Positions 38,428 to 48,700 of a stretch of 54,757 bases of DNA are shown one piece after another (the stretch's first letter is position 1; each line of letters begins with the position of its first letter). The notes below the pieces were generated by a model. It was not told where the DNA came from. It searched no databases and saw only the letters and a program-made list of their open reading frames with translations. The stretch comes from an uncultured Christensenellaceae bacterium (GTDB taxonomy: Bacteria > Bacillota > Clostridia > Christensenellales > Borkfalkiaceae), in NCBI GenBank assembly GCA_910588685.1, contig CAJUPX010000014.1, forward strand, positions 1 through 54,757, written 5' to 3'. The translations under genes were made by a program, and so were the position numbers.

Positions 38428-41133
38428 TTAAGCCTGTTTAGTAGTCAGCTTTTTCTCCTCGGCGGGAATGTGTCTTTTCTTTGTCGCGGATGTTGGCATT
38501 ATAAAATGCATAAGCTTCAACAGCCAGTCTGAAACAGGGAAAGTTGCTTCTATAACCGCAACAATAATCATAAGCTGTCCGTAATTCCAGTTTAATTTAT
38601 TCCAGTCGGGATACAGCATAGCCGGCACAAACGGTATTGTAAAGCCCGCAAGGCAAACTGCAAGCACAGATAAACTCAGTACCGAACGGTAGGCGTTGAG
38701 CGGCTGACACGTTCTGAATACCATTACGTAGCCCGAGAACGTCATAGCAATCATAGCCATTGCAACGTAGTAATCGTCAAATTCGCTCATACCCATAAGC
38801 TCGTGGTTTACGTAATAAATAAGGTACATCGACATAACCGCAAGTATCATTAGCACCGCGCCTGCAACCGCGCCGCACATAACGTGTGAAATAAACTTGC
38901 CTTGCACCCGGTCTTTATTTGGCTGTAACGAGAGGAAGAAAGAGGGAATAGCAATAATGGCAACTTCCAAAAGCAGCATATTAGACGGCGTAAACATATA
39001 AGGTATGCCTATGGCTATACACAAAATGGCTAAAAGCGCCGTAAACAGCGTTTTCATAAGATACAGCGAAGAGGAGCTTTTAATGTTATTTATTACGCGT
39101 CTGCCCTCCGCAACTATCTTAGGCATCGAATTAAAGTTGTTGTCCATAAGAACAAGATGGCTTACGTTTCTCGCCGCTTCGCTGCCGGAAGCAACCGAAA
39201 TTGCGCAGTCGGCTTCTTTAAGCGCGAGAATATCGTTAACGCCGTCGCCCGTCATTGCAACGGTGTTGCCGACCGACTTCATAGAACGCACCAATATAGC
39301 CTTTTGCTCTGGCGAAACTCTGCCGAAAACGGTGTATTTGTTTGCAACGTTCTCAACCTCTTTTTCGTTAAGTCCGTCAAGCGAAATAAACTTTTCCGCG
39401 CCCGTAATGCCCGCGCGTTTTGCTACTTCGGAAACGGTAACGGGGTTGTCGCCGGAAATTACCTTAACGTTAACGTCGTTTTCTTTAAACCATTTTATAG
39501 TTTCTATAGCGTCCTCGCGTACGTTGTCGGCAATGGAAATTATTGCAACCGGTTTCATTATAGCGGGCAGCCTGTCGCCCTGTATGTGGTTGGAGGAGTG
39601 CGCAAGAACTAACACGCGCAAGCCCATCTGCGCGTACTGCTTTACAATGCGCTCAATCTTAATGGGATAGGGTCTTAAAACAAACTCGGGCGCGCCCATA
39701 GCGAATGTGCCCACGTCGCCGAATGTTACGGCGGACAGCTTGCGTTTGGATGAGAACGGTATTTTAGCGGTTGCAATCAGCTTGTCGCTGTAACCGAAGT
39801 GATTGTAAAGCGCAATCGAAGTCTGGTTGTTGTCGTCAAGCTCTTTGAGCATACTGCCCATAATATCGTTAAGTGAGTAATCGCCTATTGTGTTTAAAAT
39901 TATGGAGTCGTTTACCCTCATTCTGCCGTCCGTAATGGTACCGGTCTTATCCAGACACAGCACGTTTACGCGCGCCAGCATTTCAAGGGAATACATATCC
40001 TGCACCAAGGTGTTGGATTTGGCAAGCTTAACTATGCCGAGTGCGAGCGCAACCGAAGTTAAAAGCAGCATACCCGAGGGTATCATACCTATAACAACGG
40101 TAAACGAGCGCTGGATGGCGTAGCTTGTTTTGGGCGAGAACAGCCCGGGGATTATATTGCTGTAATCGGCGGGAGTCGCGTTATGCAGCGTTATAAAAAA
40201 CGTTGCTATCGCAATGGGGAATATAAGGAACGAAACGCACTTTATAATGAGCTTTGTGGAGTTCATAAGCTCGGAGTTGGGGCGTTTGTATTTTTTCGCC
40301 TTGGAGGTAAGCTTTTCGAGGTAAGTTTCCTTACCGACTTTTTCAACTCTGAATTTACCGCTGCCGCTCGCAATAAAGCTGCCCGCAAACAGAATATCGC
40401 CCACGGATTTTTTAATTGCAACCGACTCGCCGGTTAAAAGGCTCTCGTTAACCTCAACCGAGCCCTCGGCTAAAATTACGTCGGCGGGTACCTGGTTGCC
40501 GAGTTCGAGTATGATAACGTCGTCTAAAACTATTTCCTTTACAGGTATTTCCATAGTTTCGCCGTCGCGTATGACTTTAATAGAGTTTGCGGCTAAGATA
40601 GACAGCTTATCTACGGACAGTTTGGAGCGTATCTCCTGTATAATACCGATAACTATGTTGGCTGTCGTTATAAATATTACAAGGTAGTTTGTAATACCTT
40701 TCATATTCGACATCAGCAGCGCGGCAAATGCAAGCAGACACAAAAAGTTGAAGAACGTAAAAATGTTTCCTATAAAAATACTTGCATAGGAACGGGAGTA
40801 CTTTTTGTTGGTGTCGTTAAAAAGGAACTGACGAAACCTTGTTTCAACCTGGTTCTGGTCGAGTCCTTTGTTGAGCTTGGGCGAAAATCTTTCAACCTTG
40901 GTATTAATTTTTTTGTTGGGGTGTCGCTTGAACTGTTTTACAAGCTTATCCTTGTTAAACGTTTCTGGCGCGGCTTTTTCCTTGTTTTTGGCAGGCTTTT
41001 CTTCCTTGTGGGGCTCGGGTGTGTCGCCGGGGAAAAGCGCTATCTGAACGTTCTCTTTGCCTGTTTCTTTCTTTTCGTCGGGCTTTTTATCGCCGTCGGC
41101 GGCAATGTTGGTTTTAAAAACAATTTTACTCAT
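38428..41133 (-). CDS. P-type cation ATPase (CtpE-like)
   Basis: Transports cations across the membrane at the cost of ATP. A charged N-terminal region of about 95 residues (Lys/Glu/Pro-rich) precedes the pump. Actuator motif LLTGES near residue 232, transmembrane helix 4 with IPSGM near 355, phosphorylation site CLDKTGTITDG near 393, nucleotide domain, hinge MTGDGVNDILALKEADCA near 630, and a C-terminal set of about six helices. 901 residues. Lacks heavy-metal CxxC domains, so a Ca/Mg-type pump such as CtpE is the closer comparison. Substrate not determinable here. Confidence 0.88.
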   Translation of the reverse strand: MSKIVFKTNIAADGDKKPDEKKETGKENVQIALFPGDTPEPHKEEKPAKNKEKAAPETFNKDKLVKQFKRHPNKKINTKVERFSPKLNKGLDQNQVETRFRQFLFNDTNKKYSRSYASIFIGNIFTFFNFLCLLAFAALLMSNMKGITNYLVIFITTANIVIGIIQEIRSKLSVDKLSILAANSIKVIRDGETMEIPVKEIVLDDVIILELGNQVPADVILAEGSVEVNESLLTGESVAIKKSVGDILFAGSFIASGSGKFRVEKVGKETYLEKLTSKAKKYKRPNSELMNSTKLIIKCVSFLIFPIAIATFFITLHNATPADYSNIIPGLFSPKTSYAIQRSFTVVIGMIPSGMLLLTSVALALGIVKLAKSNTLVQDMYSLEMLARVNVLCLDKTGTITDGRMRVNDSIILNTIGDYSLNDIMGSMLKELDDNNQTSIALYNHFGYSDKLIATAKIPFSSKRKLSAVTFGDVGTFAMGAPEFVLRPYPIKIERIVKQYAQMGLRVLVLAHSSNHIQGDRLPAIMKPVAIISIADNVREDAIETIKWFKENDVNVKVISGDNPVTVSEVAKRAGITGAEKFISLDGLNEKEVENVANKYTVFGRVSPEQKAILVRSMKSVGNTVAMTGDGVNDILALKEADCAISVASGSEAARNVSHLVLMDNNFNSMPKIVAEGRRVINNIKSSSSLYLMKTLFTALLAILCIAIGIPYMFTPSNMLLLEVAIIAIPSFFLSLQPNKDRVQGKFISHVMCGAVAGAVLMILAVMSMYLIYYVNHELMGMSEFDDYYVAMAMIAMTFSGYVMVFRTCQPLNAYRSVLSLSVLAVCLAGFTIPFVPAMLYPDWNKLNWNYGQLMIIVAVIEATFPVSDWLLKLMHFIMPTSATKKRHIPAEEKKLTTKQA

Positions 41134-41161
41134 ATTTCGCTCATTATAATTTACTGATTTT

Positions 41162-41190
41162 ATTATACCACTAAATTATATTCTTTACAA
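41162..41190 (-). promoter_or_regulatory. Promoter of the P-type ATPase gene
   Basis: On the - strand: TTGTAA (41190-41185), 17-bp spacer, TATAAT (41167-41162). Predicted leader about 20 bases. Back to back with the serS promoter. Confidence 0.75.
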
Positions 41191-41198
41191 TAATTTGA

Positions 41199-41227
41199 TT
41201 GCTTTTTTTGTTTAAAAGTCTTATAAT
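41199..41227 (+). promoter_or_regulatory. serS promoter
   Basis: TTGCTT (41199-41204), 17-bp spacer, TATAAT (41222-41227). The leader is only about 27 bases, too short for a T-box, so serS is not T-box controlled here. Confidence 0.75.
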
Positions 41228-41260
41228 TTTTTAAAATGAAATAAGTTAAGAAGGTCGTTT

Positions 41261-42550
41261 ATGATAGATATAAATCTCGTTCGTGACAATCCCGAGCTTG
41301 TAAAAGAGAATATAAGAAAAAAATTTCAAGACAAAAAACTTCCTCTGGTGGACGAGGTAATCGGACTTGACAAAAAAAAGCGCGAACTTCAGTTGGAGGG
41401 CGATAATCTCCGCGCGCGTCGCAACACGCTTGCTAAGCAGATAGGAGTGTTAATGCGCGAGGGTAAAAAAGAAGAGGCTGAACAGGCAAAAGCCGAATCC
41501 AAAGCCAACAACGAACGCATTGCCGCAATCGAAAAGGAAACGGCAGAAATATCCGAAACGATTAAAAAAGATATGATGGCGATTCCCAACATCATAGCCG
41601 CGGACGTGCCTATCGGCAAAGACGACAGCCAGAACGTGGAGGGCAAACGCTATTTAAACCACGACCCCAAGCCCTTCGACGTACCCTATCACCTCGACAT
41701 TCTCGAAAGCTTGAACGGTATAGACCTCGACAGCGCGAGAAGGACGAGCGGAAACGGTTTTTATTATCTTACGGGCGATATAGCGCGCCTGCATTCCGCA
41801 GTTTTATCTTATGCCCGCGATTTTATGATTGATAAGGGCTTTACCTACTGTATACCTCCCTATATGATACGCAGCGACGTAGTTTCCGGCGTTATGAGCT
41901 TTGAGGAAATGGAGGGAATGATGTATAAAATAGAGGGCGAGGATCTCTATCTTATAGGCACTTCCGAGCACTCTATGATAGGCAGATTTATGGGCGCTGT
42001 ACTCCCCGAAAGCTCTCTGCCGCAAACGCTCACCTCGTATTCGCCCTGTTTCAGAAAGGAAAAGGGCGCGCACGGTATAGAGGAGAGGGGGATTTACCGT
42101 ATACATCAATTTGAAAAGCAGGAAATGATTGTAGTCTGCAAACCCGAAGAGAGCGATTTATGGTACGAAAAAATGTGGAATTACACCGTTGAGCTTTTCG
42201 TTTCAATGGAAATTCCCGTGCGCCAGCTGATTTGCTGTTCGGGCGATCTCGCCGATTTGAAATACAAAAGCTGCGACATAGAGGCGTGGAGTCCCCGCCA
42301 GCAGAAATATTTCGAGGTCGGCAGCTGCTCTAACCTCACTGACGCGCAGGCGAGAAGGCTCGGAATAAGGTATAAAGCCGCTAACGGCAAAAACGAGTTT
42401 GTGCACACCCTTAACAACACGGTAGTAGCACCTCCGAGAATGCTTATTGCATTCCTCGAAAACCACCTGCAAGCCGACGGCTCGGTATATATCCCGCCCG
42501 TTCTCCGTCCCTATATGGGGGGCAAGGAAAAAATTATTCCCAAAAAGTAA
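41261..42550 (+). CDS. serS: Seryl-tRNA synthetase
   Basis: Charges tRNA(Ser). N-terminal coiled-coil arm (residues about 30-100, KKRELQLEGDNLRARRNTL ... KKEEAEQAKAESKAN) binds the long variable arm of the tRNA. Class II core: GTSEHSM, motif 2 SPCFRKEKGAHG with RGIYRIHQFEKQE, serine-binding region, and motif 3 NTVVAPPRMLIAFLENH. 429 residues, full length. ATG after AAGAAGG. Monocistronic with its own promoter and terminator. Confidence 0.97.
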   Translation: MIDINLVRDNPELVKENIRKKFQDKKLPLVDEVIGLDKKKRELQLEGDNLRARRNTLAKQIGVLMREGKKEEAEQAKAESKANNERIAAIEKETAEISETIKKDMMAIPNIIAADVPIGKDDSQNVEGKRYLNHDPKPFDVPYHLDILESLNGIDLDSARRTSGNGFYYLTGDIARLHSAVLSYARDFMIDKGFTYCIPPYMIRSDVVSGVMSFEEMEGMMYKIEGEDLYLIGTSEHSMIGRFMGAVLPESSLPQTLTSYSPCFRKEKGAHGIEERGIYRIHQFEKQEMIVVCKPEESDLWYEKMWNYTVELFVSMEIPVRQLICCSGDLADLKYKSCDIEAWSPRQQKYFEVGSCSNLTDAQARRLGIRYKAANGKNEFVHTLNNTVVAPPRMLIAFLENHLQADGSVYIPPVLRPYMGGKEKIIPKK

Positions 42551-42580
42551 TTTCAGCCCGAAAAGCCGGTAAAAGTAAGA

Positions 42581-42614
42581 CCCCGCGCAGTGTTGATATG
42601 CGCGGGGTAATTTT
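42581..42614. terminator. Terminator after serS
   Basis: CCCCGCGC / GCGCGGGG stem with an 11-base loop, followed by TAATTTTATTTT. It also lies at the 3' end of the convergent - strand gene. Confidence 0.85.
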
Positions 42615-43338
42615 ATTTTAAAATTGATTTTAACGCCATTTCGTCAAACAGCCCTATTTTAAATTTCTTGTCGCGTATTTTTTGCAGCTTCAGGTTTTTA
42701 AACTTCTGTCCCAACGCAAGATAAAGCACTATATTTTCCTTTAATTTATCGTCGAACTGCACAAAAATCTGGCTTTGCAAGCCGCCTTTGCGTATTTTTA
42801 ACATAGCGTCGGCGTAAAAATAGTAGAGGACGCCACACAGCATTTCACGGGCAAAAGCGTACGTTTCCTTTGAAACCTTCGATTTCTGCTTATTAAAATC
42901 GTCTATTACCGACAGCAGCATTTCGGAATTTTTGTCGGAGTACAGGCAACGCTCGTTATGTAAATTCAAAGGCGCAATTTTAGTCATAACAAAATCCCTG
43001 GCGTTGAGCGCAGCTTTTATCTCCAACGCAATGCGCCCCGTAATGTCCTTTGAGCTTACCGTCCGCACAACCTGCGCTTTAAACAGTATTCCGCTTTCAA
43101 ACTCCATAATGTCGCAGGAGGCTTTTTGCAGCGCAGCCGATAGCGCCTCTGCGTTCAAAACGTCAACCGCGCCGTCGCTAAATGCAATATATTTACCGTT
43201 AGCCTGTTTTACGGCGTTTTTTATTATATCCGAGCAATCGTATTCGCCGTCGGTGTAAAGCACCTCTATGTCGTCGTACGGCGCGGCTATTTCGCCGTCG
43301 AATTTATTACAGACAATAATTGTAAGAATTTTTTTCAT
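42613..43338 (-). CDS. Divergent glycosyltransferase-like protein (241 aa)
   Basis: The N-terminal third has a GT-A/family-2 look: MKKILTIIVCNKFDGEI, DDIEVLYTDGEYDCSDIIKNAV, ANGKYIAFSDGAVDVLN, where the last resembles the 'yi.flDsDD' metal-binding step but with a single acidic residue. The remaining 150 residues are basic and helical and match nothing I know. It may be an inactive or highly diverged glycosyltransferase. The start at 43338 has a consensus promoter 10 bases upstream and no ribosome-binding site; a longer in-frame extension runs over that promoter and is rejected. Confidence 0.5.
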   Translation of the reverse strand: MKKILTIIVCNKFDGEIAAPYDDIEVLYTDGEYDCSDIIKNAVKQANGKYIAFSDGAVDVLNAEALSAALQKASCDIMEFESGILFKAQVVRTVSSKDITGRIALEIKAALNARDFVMTKIAPLNLHNERCLYSDKNSEMLLSVIDDFNKQKSKVSKETYAFAREMLCGVLYYFYADAMLKIRKGGLQSQIFVQFDDKLKENIVLYLALGQKFKNLKLQKIRDKKFKIGLFDEMALKSILK

Positions 43339-43348
43339 AGTTAAAAAA

Positions 43349-43377
43349 ATTATAATTCTTTTATCCATAAATGTCAA
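43349..43377 (-). promoter_or_regulatory. Promoter of the glycosyltransferase-like gene
   Basis: On the - strand: TTGACA (43377-43372), 17-bp spacer, TATAAT (43354-43349), then 10 bases to the ATG. The leader should be about 3-5 bases with no ribosome-binding site. Divergent from the promoter at 43396. Confidence 0.85.
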
Positions 43378-43395
43378 TACGGTCGCCGTCATTAG

Positions 43396-43424
43396 TTGAT
43401 ATTTTCTTGCGGTTATGGTATAAT
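43396..43424 (+). promoter_or_regulatory. Promoter of the exonuclease gene, predicted leaderless
   Basis: TTGATA (43396-43401), 17-bp spacer, TATAAT (43419-43424), then six bases to the GTG start at 43431. No ribosome-binding site. Confidence 0.85.
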
Positions 43425-43430
43425 TTTGGC

Positions 43431-44384
43431 GTGAAATTAGCATTCTTCGACATAGAGTGCGCGGGCGTACATAAAAATATAGCAAAAATATGCGTATTCG
43501 GTTACGTCCTGTGCGATGAAAATTTTAATATTCTCGAAAAAGAGGACTTGCTCATAAATCCGCGCGGAAAATTCGAGCTTACCGACCGCAAGGGCGAAAA
43601 GGGTATAAAGCTGCCTTACGACTATGCGGAGTTTAAACGGTACCCTGCTTTCCCTGCGGTGTATCCGCGCATAAAATCGCTTTTGGAGGACGGCGACTGT
43701 TACGTTATAGGACACGCGGTTTTAAACGACGTAAAATATTTAAACCTTGAATCCCGTCGTTTCAGGCTTCCGTCCTTTTGTTTCCGCTTTACCGACAGTC
43801 AGCTCTTGTATATGTCGCATAAAAAGGACTTTTCCAGGCAGTACGGGCTTGAACATATAGCCGAAGATTTGGGCGTGGAGTTTACTCCGCACCGTGCCGT
43901 GGACGACGCGTACGCGACTATGCGCGTTGTGCAGGCGCTTTGCAACGAATATAATTGCAGCTTTTCGTCGCTGATTAAAACGCTCGGCGTAAAGCCCGGG
44001 ACAATTGCCAACTACGGCATCACCCGCCCGCAGTCAAGCGGAATGAAAGCTTATAACGCAGAATGTACCGCAAAAAAGCAGGCGCGTTCGCGTGCTCGCA
44101 TTAAATTTTTTGATAATCTTTCGCGCAAGCGTATAAAGCGCGGCGGGCTGATGGGCGGCAAAACCTTTACTTTTTCCAGAATGGTTGAGGACGTGGTAGA
44201 AACCTCCGTGCCGCTTGTAGACAGAATTTACGAGCTCGGCGGCAAATATTCCACTCATATAGAGGAGTGCGACTACTATGTAAAGGGCGAGGCTGACGAT
44301 ACCGTCCGCACCGCAAACGCCGTAAGTATGGGCAATATAAAAATACTCGGCTTAGCCGATTTAAAGGAGCTTTTGAATGTTTAA
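43431..44384 (+). CDS. DnaQ-like 3'-5' exonuclease domain protein
   Basis: DEDDh exonuclease of the DNA polymerase III epsilon/RNase T type. LAFFDIECAG (ExoI, D7 and E9), IGHAVLNDVKYL (ExoII) near residue 100, and FTPHRAVDDAYATM (ExoIII, His and Asp) near residue 150. After residue 185 comes a basic region and a short C-terminal domain (residues 250-317) with MVEDVVETSVPLVDRIYELGGKY, which resembles a BRCT-like tail but is not certain. Start GTG 43431. 317 residues. Overlaps the next gene by 8 bases. Confidence 0.82.
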   Translation: MKLAFFDIECAGVHKNIAKICVFGYVLCDENFNILEKEDLLINPRGKFELTDRKGEKGIKLPYDYAEFKRYPAFPAVYPRIKSLLEDGDCYVIGHAVLNDVKYLNLESRRFRLPSFCFRFTDSQLLYMSHKKDFSRQYGLEHIAEDLGVEFTPHRAVDDAYATMRVVQALCNEYNCSFSSLIKTLGVKPGTIANYGITRPQSSGMKAYNAECTAKKQARSRARIKFFDNLSRKRIKRGGLMGGKTFTFSRMVEDVVETSVPLVDRIYELGGKYSTHIEECDYYVKGEADDTVRTANAVSMGNIKILGLADLKELLNV

Positions 44385-45675
44385 GCTCCCTGAAGAATAT
44401 CTCAAAAGAATGCAGGCGCAGCTACCCGATAGCTACGCCGCGTTTTTAGATACGTATTCCGATACGCCGCAAAAAGGATTGCGCGTAAATACTTTAAAAA
44501 TTTCACCCGGGGATTTTGAAAAAATATCGCCGTTCAAGCTCGGAGAAAAAGTGCCCTGGGAGTCTGGCGGGTATTATACGGACGCAGACGGTTTAGGTAA
44601 ATCTGTGTTGCACTCGGCGGGGCTTTATTACGTTCAGGAGCCGTCCGCAATGAGCGCCGCTCCCTGTCTTGAAGCAATACCAGGTGACAAGGTGCTGGAT
44701 TTGTGCTCAGCGCCGGGCGGCAAGGGTACTCAGCTGGCGGCAAAAATGAAAGGTTTGGGCGTGCTTGTATTAAACGAACCCGACCGCGCGCGGTACGGCG
44801 TGCTTTGCGGCAACGTTGAGCGTACAGGTGTTAAGAACGCCGTTGTAACCTGCGCTAATCCCAAACAGCTTGAAGATGTTTTTTACGGTTATTTTAATAA
44901 AATTCTCGTTGACGCGCCCTGTTCCGGCGAGGGAATGTTCCGCAAAGAACCCGCGGCAATATCGCAGTGGAGTCCGGAAAGCGTCCGCGCCTGCGCCGTG
45001 CGACAGCAAAAAATTTTAGAAAGCGCGCATAAAATGCTTGCGGGCGGCGGGATAATGGTGTATTCAACCTGTACGTTTTCGCAGGAAGAGGACGAACGGC
45101 AGATATTAAATTTTGTACAAGCTCACAGTGAATATAAAATTTTAAAAACCGAAAAGCTCTATCCGCACAAGGTGCGCGGCGAGGGACATTTTTACGCAGT
45201 TTTGCAAAAAGGCGGCGACGGTATTATGACAGCTCCCGCAAACGTCCGTCCTGTAAAGAACAGTGCGGTCAATGTATATAGGGAGTGGGAAAAAGCAACG
45301 CTTTTAACTTCTTTGCCGGATATCTATTTAAATGGTAATCTGGTTTTCAGCGTAGCTCCCGAACAGTTGCAGATTTCATTAAAGCTGTCAAAGCTTGGTA
45401 TCCCCGCACGGGCGGGAATATTTGCAGGCGAAATTGCAGACGGCAAGCGTTTTGAGCCCGCCCACTGTCTTGCAATGAGCCTTAAATCGAGCGAGGTGCG
45501 CTGTATAGACGTTGATTATAACACGGCTTTGAACTATCTCCGCGGCAGAACGTTTACCTGCCCCGAAAATCTCAGAGGCTGGTATGCCGTTACTTATCTC
45601 GGCTATCCGCTCGGCTGGTGCAAAGCAGTGAATGCAATCGCAAAAAACCATTTACCGAAAGGACTTAGAATTTAA
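44377..45675 (+). CDS. RsmF/RsmB-type rRNA cytosine-C5 methyltransferase
   Basis: SAM-dependent methylation of a cytosine in 16S rRNA. Core motifs: VLDLCSAPGGKGTQLA near residue 105, motif IV DAPCSGEGMFRK with the release Cys near 183, and motif VI YSTCTFSQEEDE with the catalytic Cys near 231. The C-terminal part (FTCPENLRGWYAVTYLGYPLGWCKAV) is the RsmF-type RNA-binding extension, favouring the RsmF/YebU group over RsmB. 432 residues. Overlaps the exonuclease gene, so co-transcribed. Confidence 0.92.
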   Translation: MFKLPEEYLKRMQAQLPDSYAAFLDTYSDTPQKGLRVNTLKISPGDFEKISPFKLGEKVPWESGGYYTDADGLGKSVLHSAGLYYVQEPSAMSAAPCLEAIPGDKVLDLCSAPGGKGTQLAAKMKGLGVLVLNEPDRARYGVLCGNVERTGVKNAVVTCANPKQLEDVFYGYFNKILVDAPCSGEGMFRKEPAAISQWSPESVRACAVRQQKILESAHKMLAGGGIMVYSTCTFSQEEDERQILNFVQAHSEYKILKTEKLYPHKVRGEGHFYAVLQKGGDGIMTAPANVRPVKNSAVNVYREWEKATLLTSLPDIYLNGNLVFSVAPEQLQISLKLSKLGIPARAGIFAGEIADGKRFEPAHCLAMSLKSSEVRCIDVDYNTALNYLRGRTFTCPENLRGWYAVTYLGYPLGWCKAVNAIAKNHLPKGLRI

Positions 45676-45677
45676 AA

Positions 45678-45708
45678 AATCACCTTTATTACGGGTGATT
45701 TTTTATTT
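45678..45708 (+). terminator. Terminator after the rRNA methyltransferase
   Basis: AAATCACC / GGGTGATTT stem with a short AT-rich loop, followed by TTTT. Confidence 0.85.
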
Positions 45709-45719
45709 ATAATATAAAA

Positions 45720-45749
45720 TTAAATCCACCCCGAGGGGTGGATTTTAAT
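45720..45749 (-). terminator. Terminator of the large surface protein gene
   Basis: AAATCCACCCC / GGGGTGGATTT with GA(G) loop; on the - strand it is followed by a T-rich run. Lies just after the stop of the - strand gene. Confidence 0.85.
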
Positions 45750-45756
45750 TTATTAA

Positions 45757-48700
45757 TTATTCTTTAGGTTCTTCGCCGCCGTCCTTTTCGGGCTCTTCGG
45801 CGGGTTTTTCCTCAGGTTCTGCCGCTTCCTCGGAAGGAGTATTATCGGGCTCTTCGGCGGGTTGTTCTTTTACTTCTTCGGGCTGCTGTTCAGGCGTTTC
45901 CTCTGTTTTGCTCTCCTCTTCGGGCTCTGCAGCAGGCTCGTCAACCGTTTCCTCTCTTACAAGGTGAAGCTTTCTGATATAACGCTCACGCTGACGGTAA
46001 TTGTTTTTCTTCAGCTTTTTGTTGCCGATTGCAGGGCGCATTTTCTTGTAAATCTTTCTTGCAACTATTGAGATAAGAGTTATAAGAAGCGCTACAAGCA
46101 ACAGTATAGAAGCCGCATACAGCCAGATATTAGCGCCGTCTTCGTCTTTCTCCGTTTCGCCCTCGTCGGTATCGGTATTGCCGTCGTCGGTAGAGGTGGG
46201 GGTTATGCTCTTGTCAACCACCGAGTAATCCGCAAATACGTTAACGGAATCTTCCGTGTTAAAGCTCATAAACGCTATGGATTCCGCGTAATCGTCGGAA
46301 GTTGCGTCGTAGGTGTAATTTTCCGCTTCAGTTGCCGTTAAAGGCGCGTATGCAGCGGAGTCATAGTAGGAGTAAGCGTGGTATATAGCCGTGTATTTAT
46401 CGGAAATAGCTTTTACTTCCGCCTCGGTTATTCCGCTTGTGCCGTCTTTAACAAGTTTATCTAAAAGCTCTTCGTAATATGAGATGTTCTCGGTGTTGGA
46501 AGAAATTTCTCCGAACTTGTTGTGTTTTATAAGCAGCTCTTTGTACTCGTTGATAATATCGTTCTCGTATTCGCCGAGGAGGGTTGAGAAGTTAGTGCTG
46601 GATACAGAGTAGGAGCAGTAGTCAAAAGCAACCGCGCCGCTTGCGTAAGTTCCGTGGTTGCCGTCAACTGTGATGCCTGTAGAGCCGCGTTCGCCGCTCC
46701 AAAGCTCAAGACGGTAATTCTTTTCAAGGCTGCCTGTCTGAATTACAAAGTTAACTGTTACCCATTCGCCGCCGGTATTTCCTACGCGGATTGCGTATTC
46801 TTTATCAATAGCCTGGTAATTTCTCTTGTAATCGTCGCTGAAATTCTCAACCTGTATATCAGTGGTTTCACCCTCAGCGTTTATGAAGTAGTAACTACCG
46901 TTTTTCCATTCAAAAATTCTTCTGCCGGATGAATTAGCAAGGAAGTGGGGAGCCTTATTTCCGTTCTGGTCAACGTAATCTCCGTTGTCTTTCAAATCGT
47001 CTACGTTAACTCTGTTGCCGTCTTTATCAAAGAACTGATAACTGTTATCCGTATCGAAAAGATAATTGTCGTATTTCTTTATAAGGTTATGCAGGTTGTA
47101 GTAAACCTTGTTGTCCTTACCGTTGTATAAACCGTCCTCGTCGCGGCGGGTATACATAATATGCTCGCGGTGTGTGCTGCCGCCTTTGGTCCATTCGCTG
47201 TCGTATTCCTGGTCGAGCACGTTTCCGTCTGCGTCGTAGTAGAACGTGTATTCGGAAGCCGTGTATTTAAGCACGTCCCTGTTGTTGTCCACAAGGTAAA
47301 CCCAGGCTTCCGCTTTGCCGGCAACTTTCACCTTTACGGTGACGGTGGTGCAGGTGTTAGCCGCAATTGTGGAGTAATTTCCTGCAAAGCCGTAGTTTAC
47401 GGCAAAGGAATAATAAGTTTGGTTTTCGTCCCAGGCGGTTGCCTTTTTGTAGCGCTTACCGTCTACTATAAGCAGGTCGTCGCCCGTATATCCGTCCTCG
47501 GCAACAACGTAGTACAGCGAATAAGTGTCCTCTGTAGCGTCCGCTTTTTCGGCATAGGTGCGCAGATTATTAATAATGATAATAGGCTGGTAGCAGTCCT
47601 TGCCGAACACGTCTTCCCATTTAGCCGTAGCCGAAGCATCCGAAGTGAACGCGCCCGATACAAGACGCCTTAATTCGTCGCTGTAAACCTCGTCGAAATA
47701 TTTACGGTTGAGAAGTCCCGCCTGTGCGTTGGTATTTTTAGCGTCGAACGAGGGGAGATAGGTATTTCCCGAAACGGACGAGCTTCCGCCGTTGTATCCG
47801 TTATAGTTTGCAAGGTTGGAGAAGCCGTTCTTTATATCGGAAGTGCCGCTCTCGGTATCGAACGCGTTGCCGTCGTCGTTTTCGCTCTCTTTGGTGAACG
47901 AGTAAGTCATAACGTTGGAGCCGGAGGGAGCGAGCTTATAAACGTCTTCGTCTATTTTAAGCGTGCGCATATCGGCAAGCGCAATCCAACCGCCCGTGTA
48001 GGTTGTGGAAGAGGTAATAGTAGTGTTGCCGAATTTAAATTCAAGTTTAAAGGTCTGCTCTTCGGCTTCGTCGCCGTCGTTTTCAATAAATACGAAACAC
48101 TGTACCCAACCGTTGTAAACGTCCTCGTTATCGCCTATATCGGTCGTCATACCGGTGGTGTCAATCGAGAAGCTGCCCGACTTGTCGGGGTCGTACGTAG
48201 TAAGCTTTACTGTCGCCGCCGTATTCGACTTCATATCGCTCGTTTTAACCCAGAACGATACAATCATATATTCGCCGCCTTTAAGCGAAAAACTGTTGCT
48301 CGTAACGGTGGAGGTGTAAGCCGCGCCGCGCGACGAGAGCGTTAAAAGCAGGTTTCCGTCATAGCCGGGAAGTCTTGCGTCCTCGCCTGTAAGATTGTCG
48401 TTTAAAAGCTTTGAATAATCCTTGAAATCATATCCGTTTGAAACAAAATCTGCGGACGAGAAAGTTTTATCGTGTGCGTAAATTCCTATAAGGTCGTTTT
48501 TGGTAAGCCTTGCCTCGGCGTTTTTGGGCAACGTAGCGCCCGCGGTGTTGGGGGTTAGCGTGAGGTTGGTTCTGCCCTCAAAACTTTCAGCCGAAACGTA
48601 ATACTTGCCGGAATCCTTATGTTCGGTTAACGCGGCTTTTACGCTGCCGTCTGTAAGAGTAATATTTTCGTAAGAATGTTCGCTCGTTTCCGAAGACGCA

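Noticed and set aside
39005..39670. Long + strand ORF inside the P-type ATPase gene
   Set aside because: The - strand frame carries all ATPase motifs; the + ORF is a shadow.
41228..41260. T-box or attenuator in the serS leader
   Set aside because: The leader is too short and has no hairpin; only a two-codon ATG-AAA-TAA is present, most likely chance.
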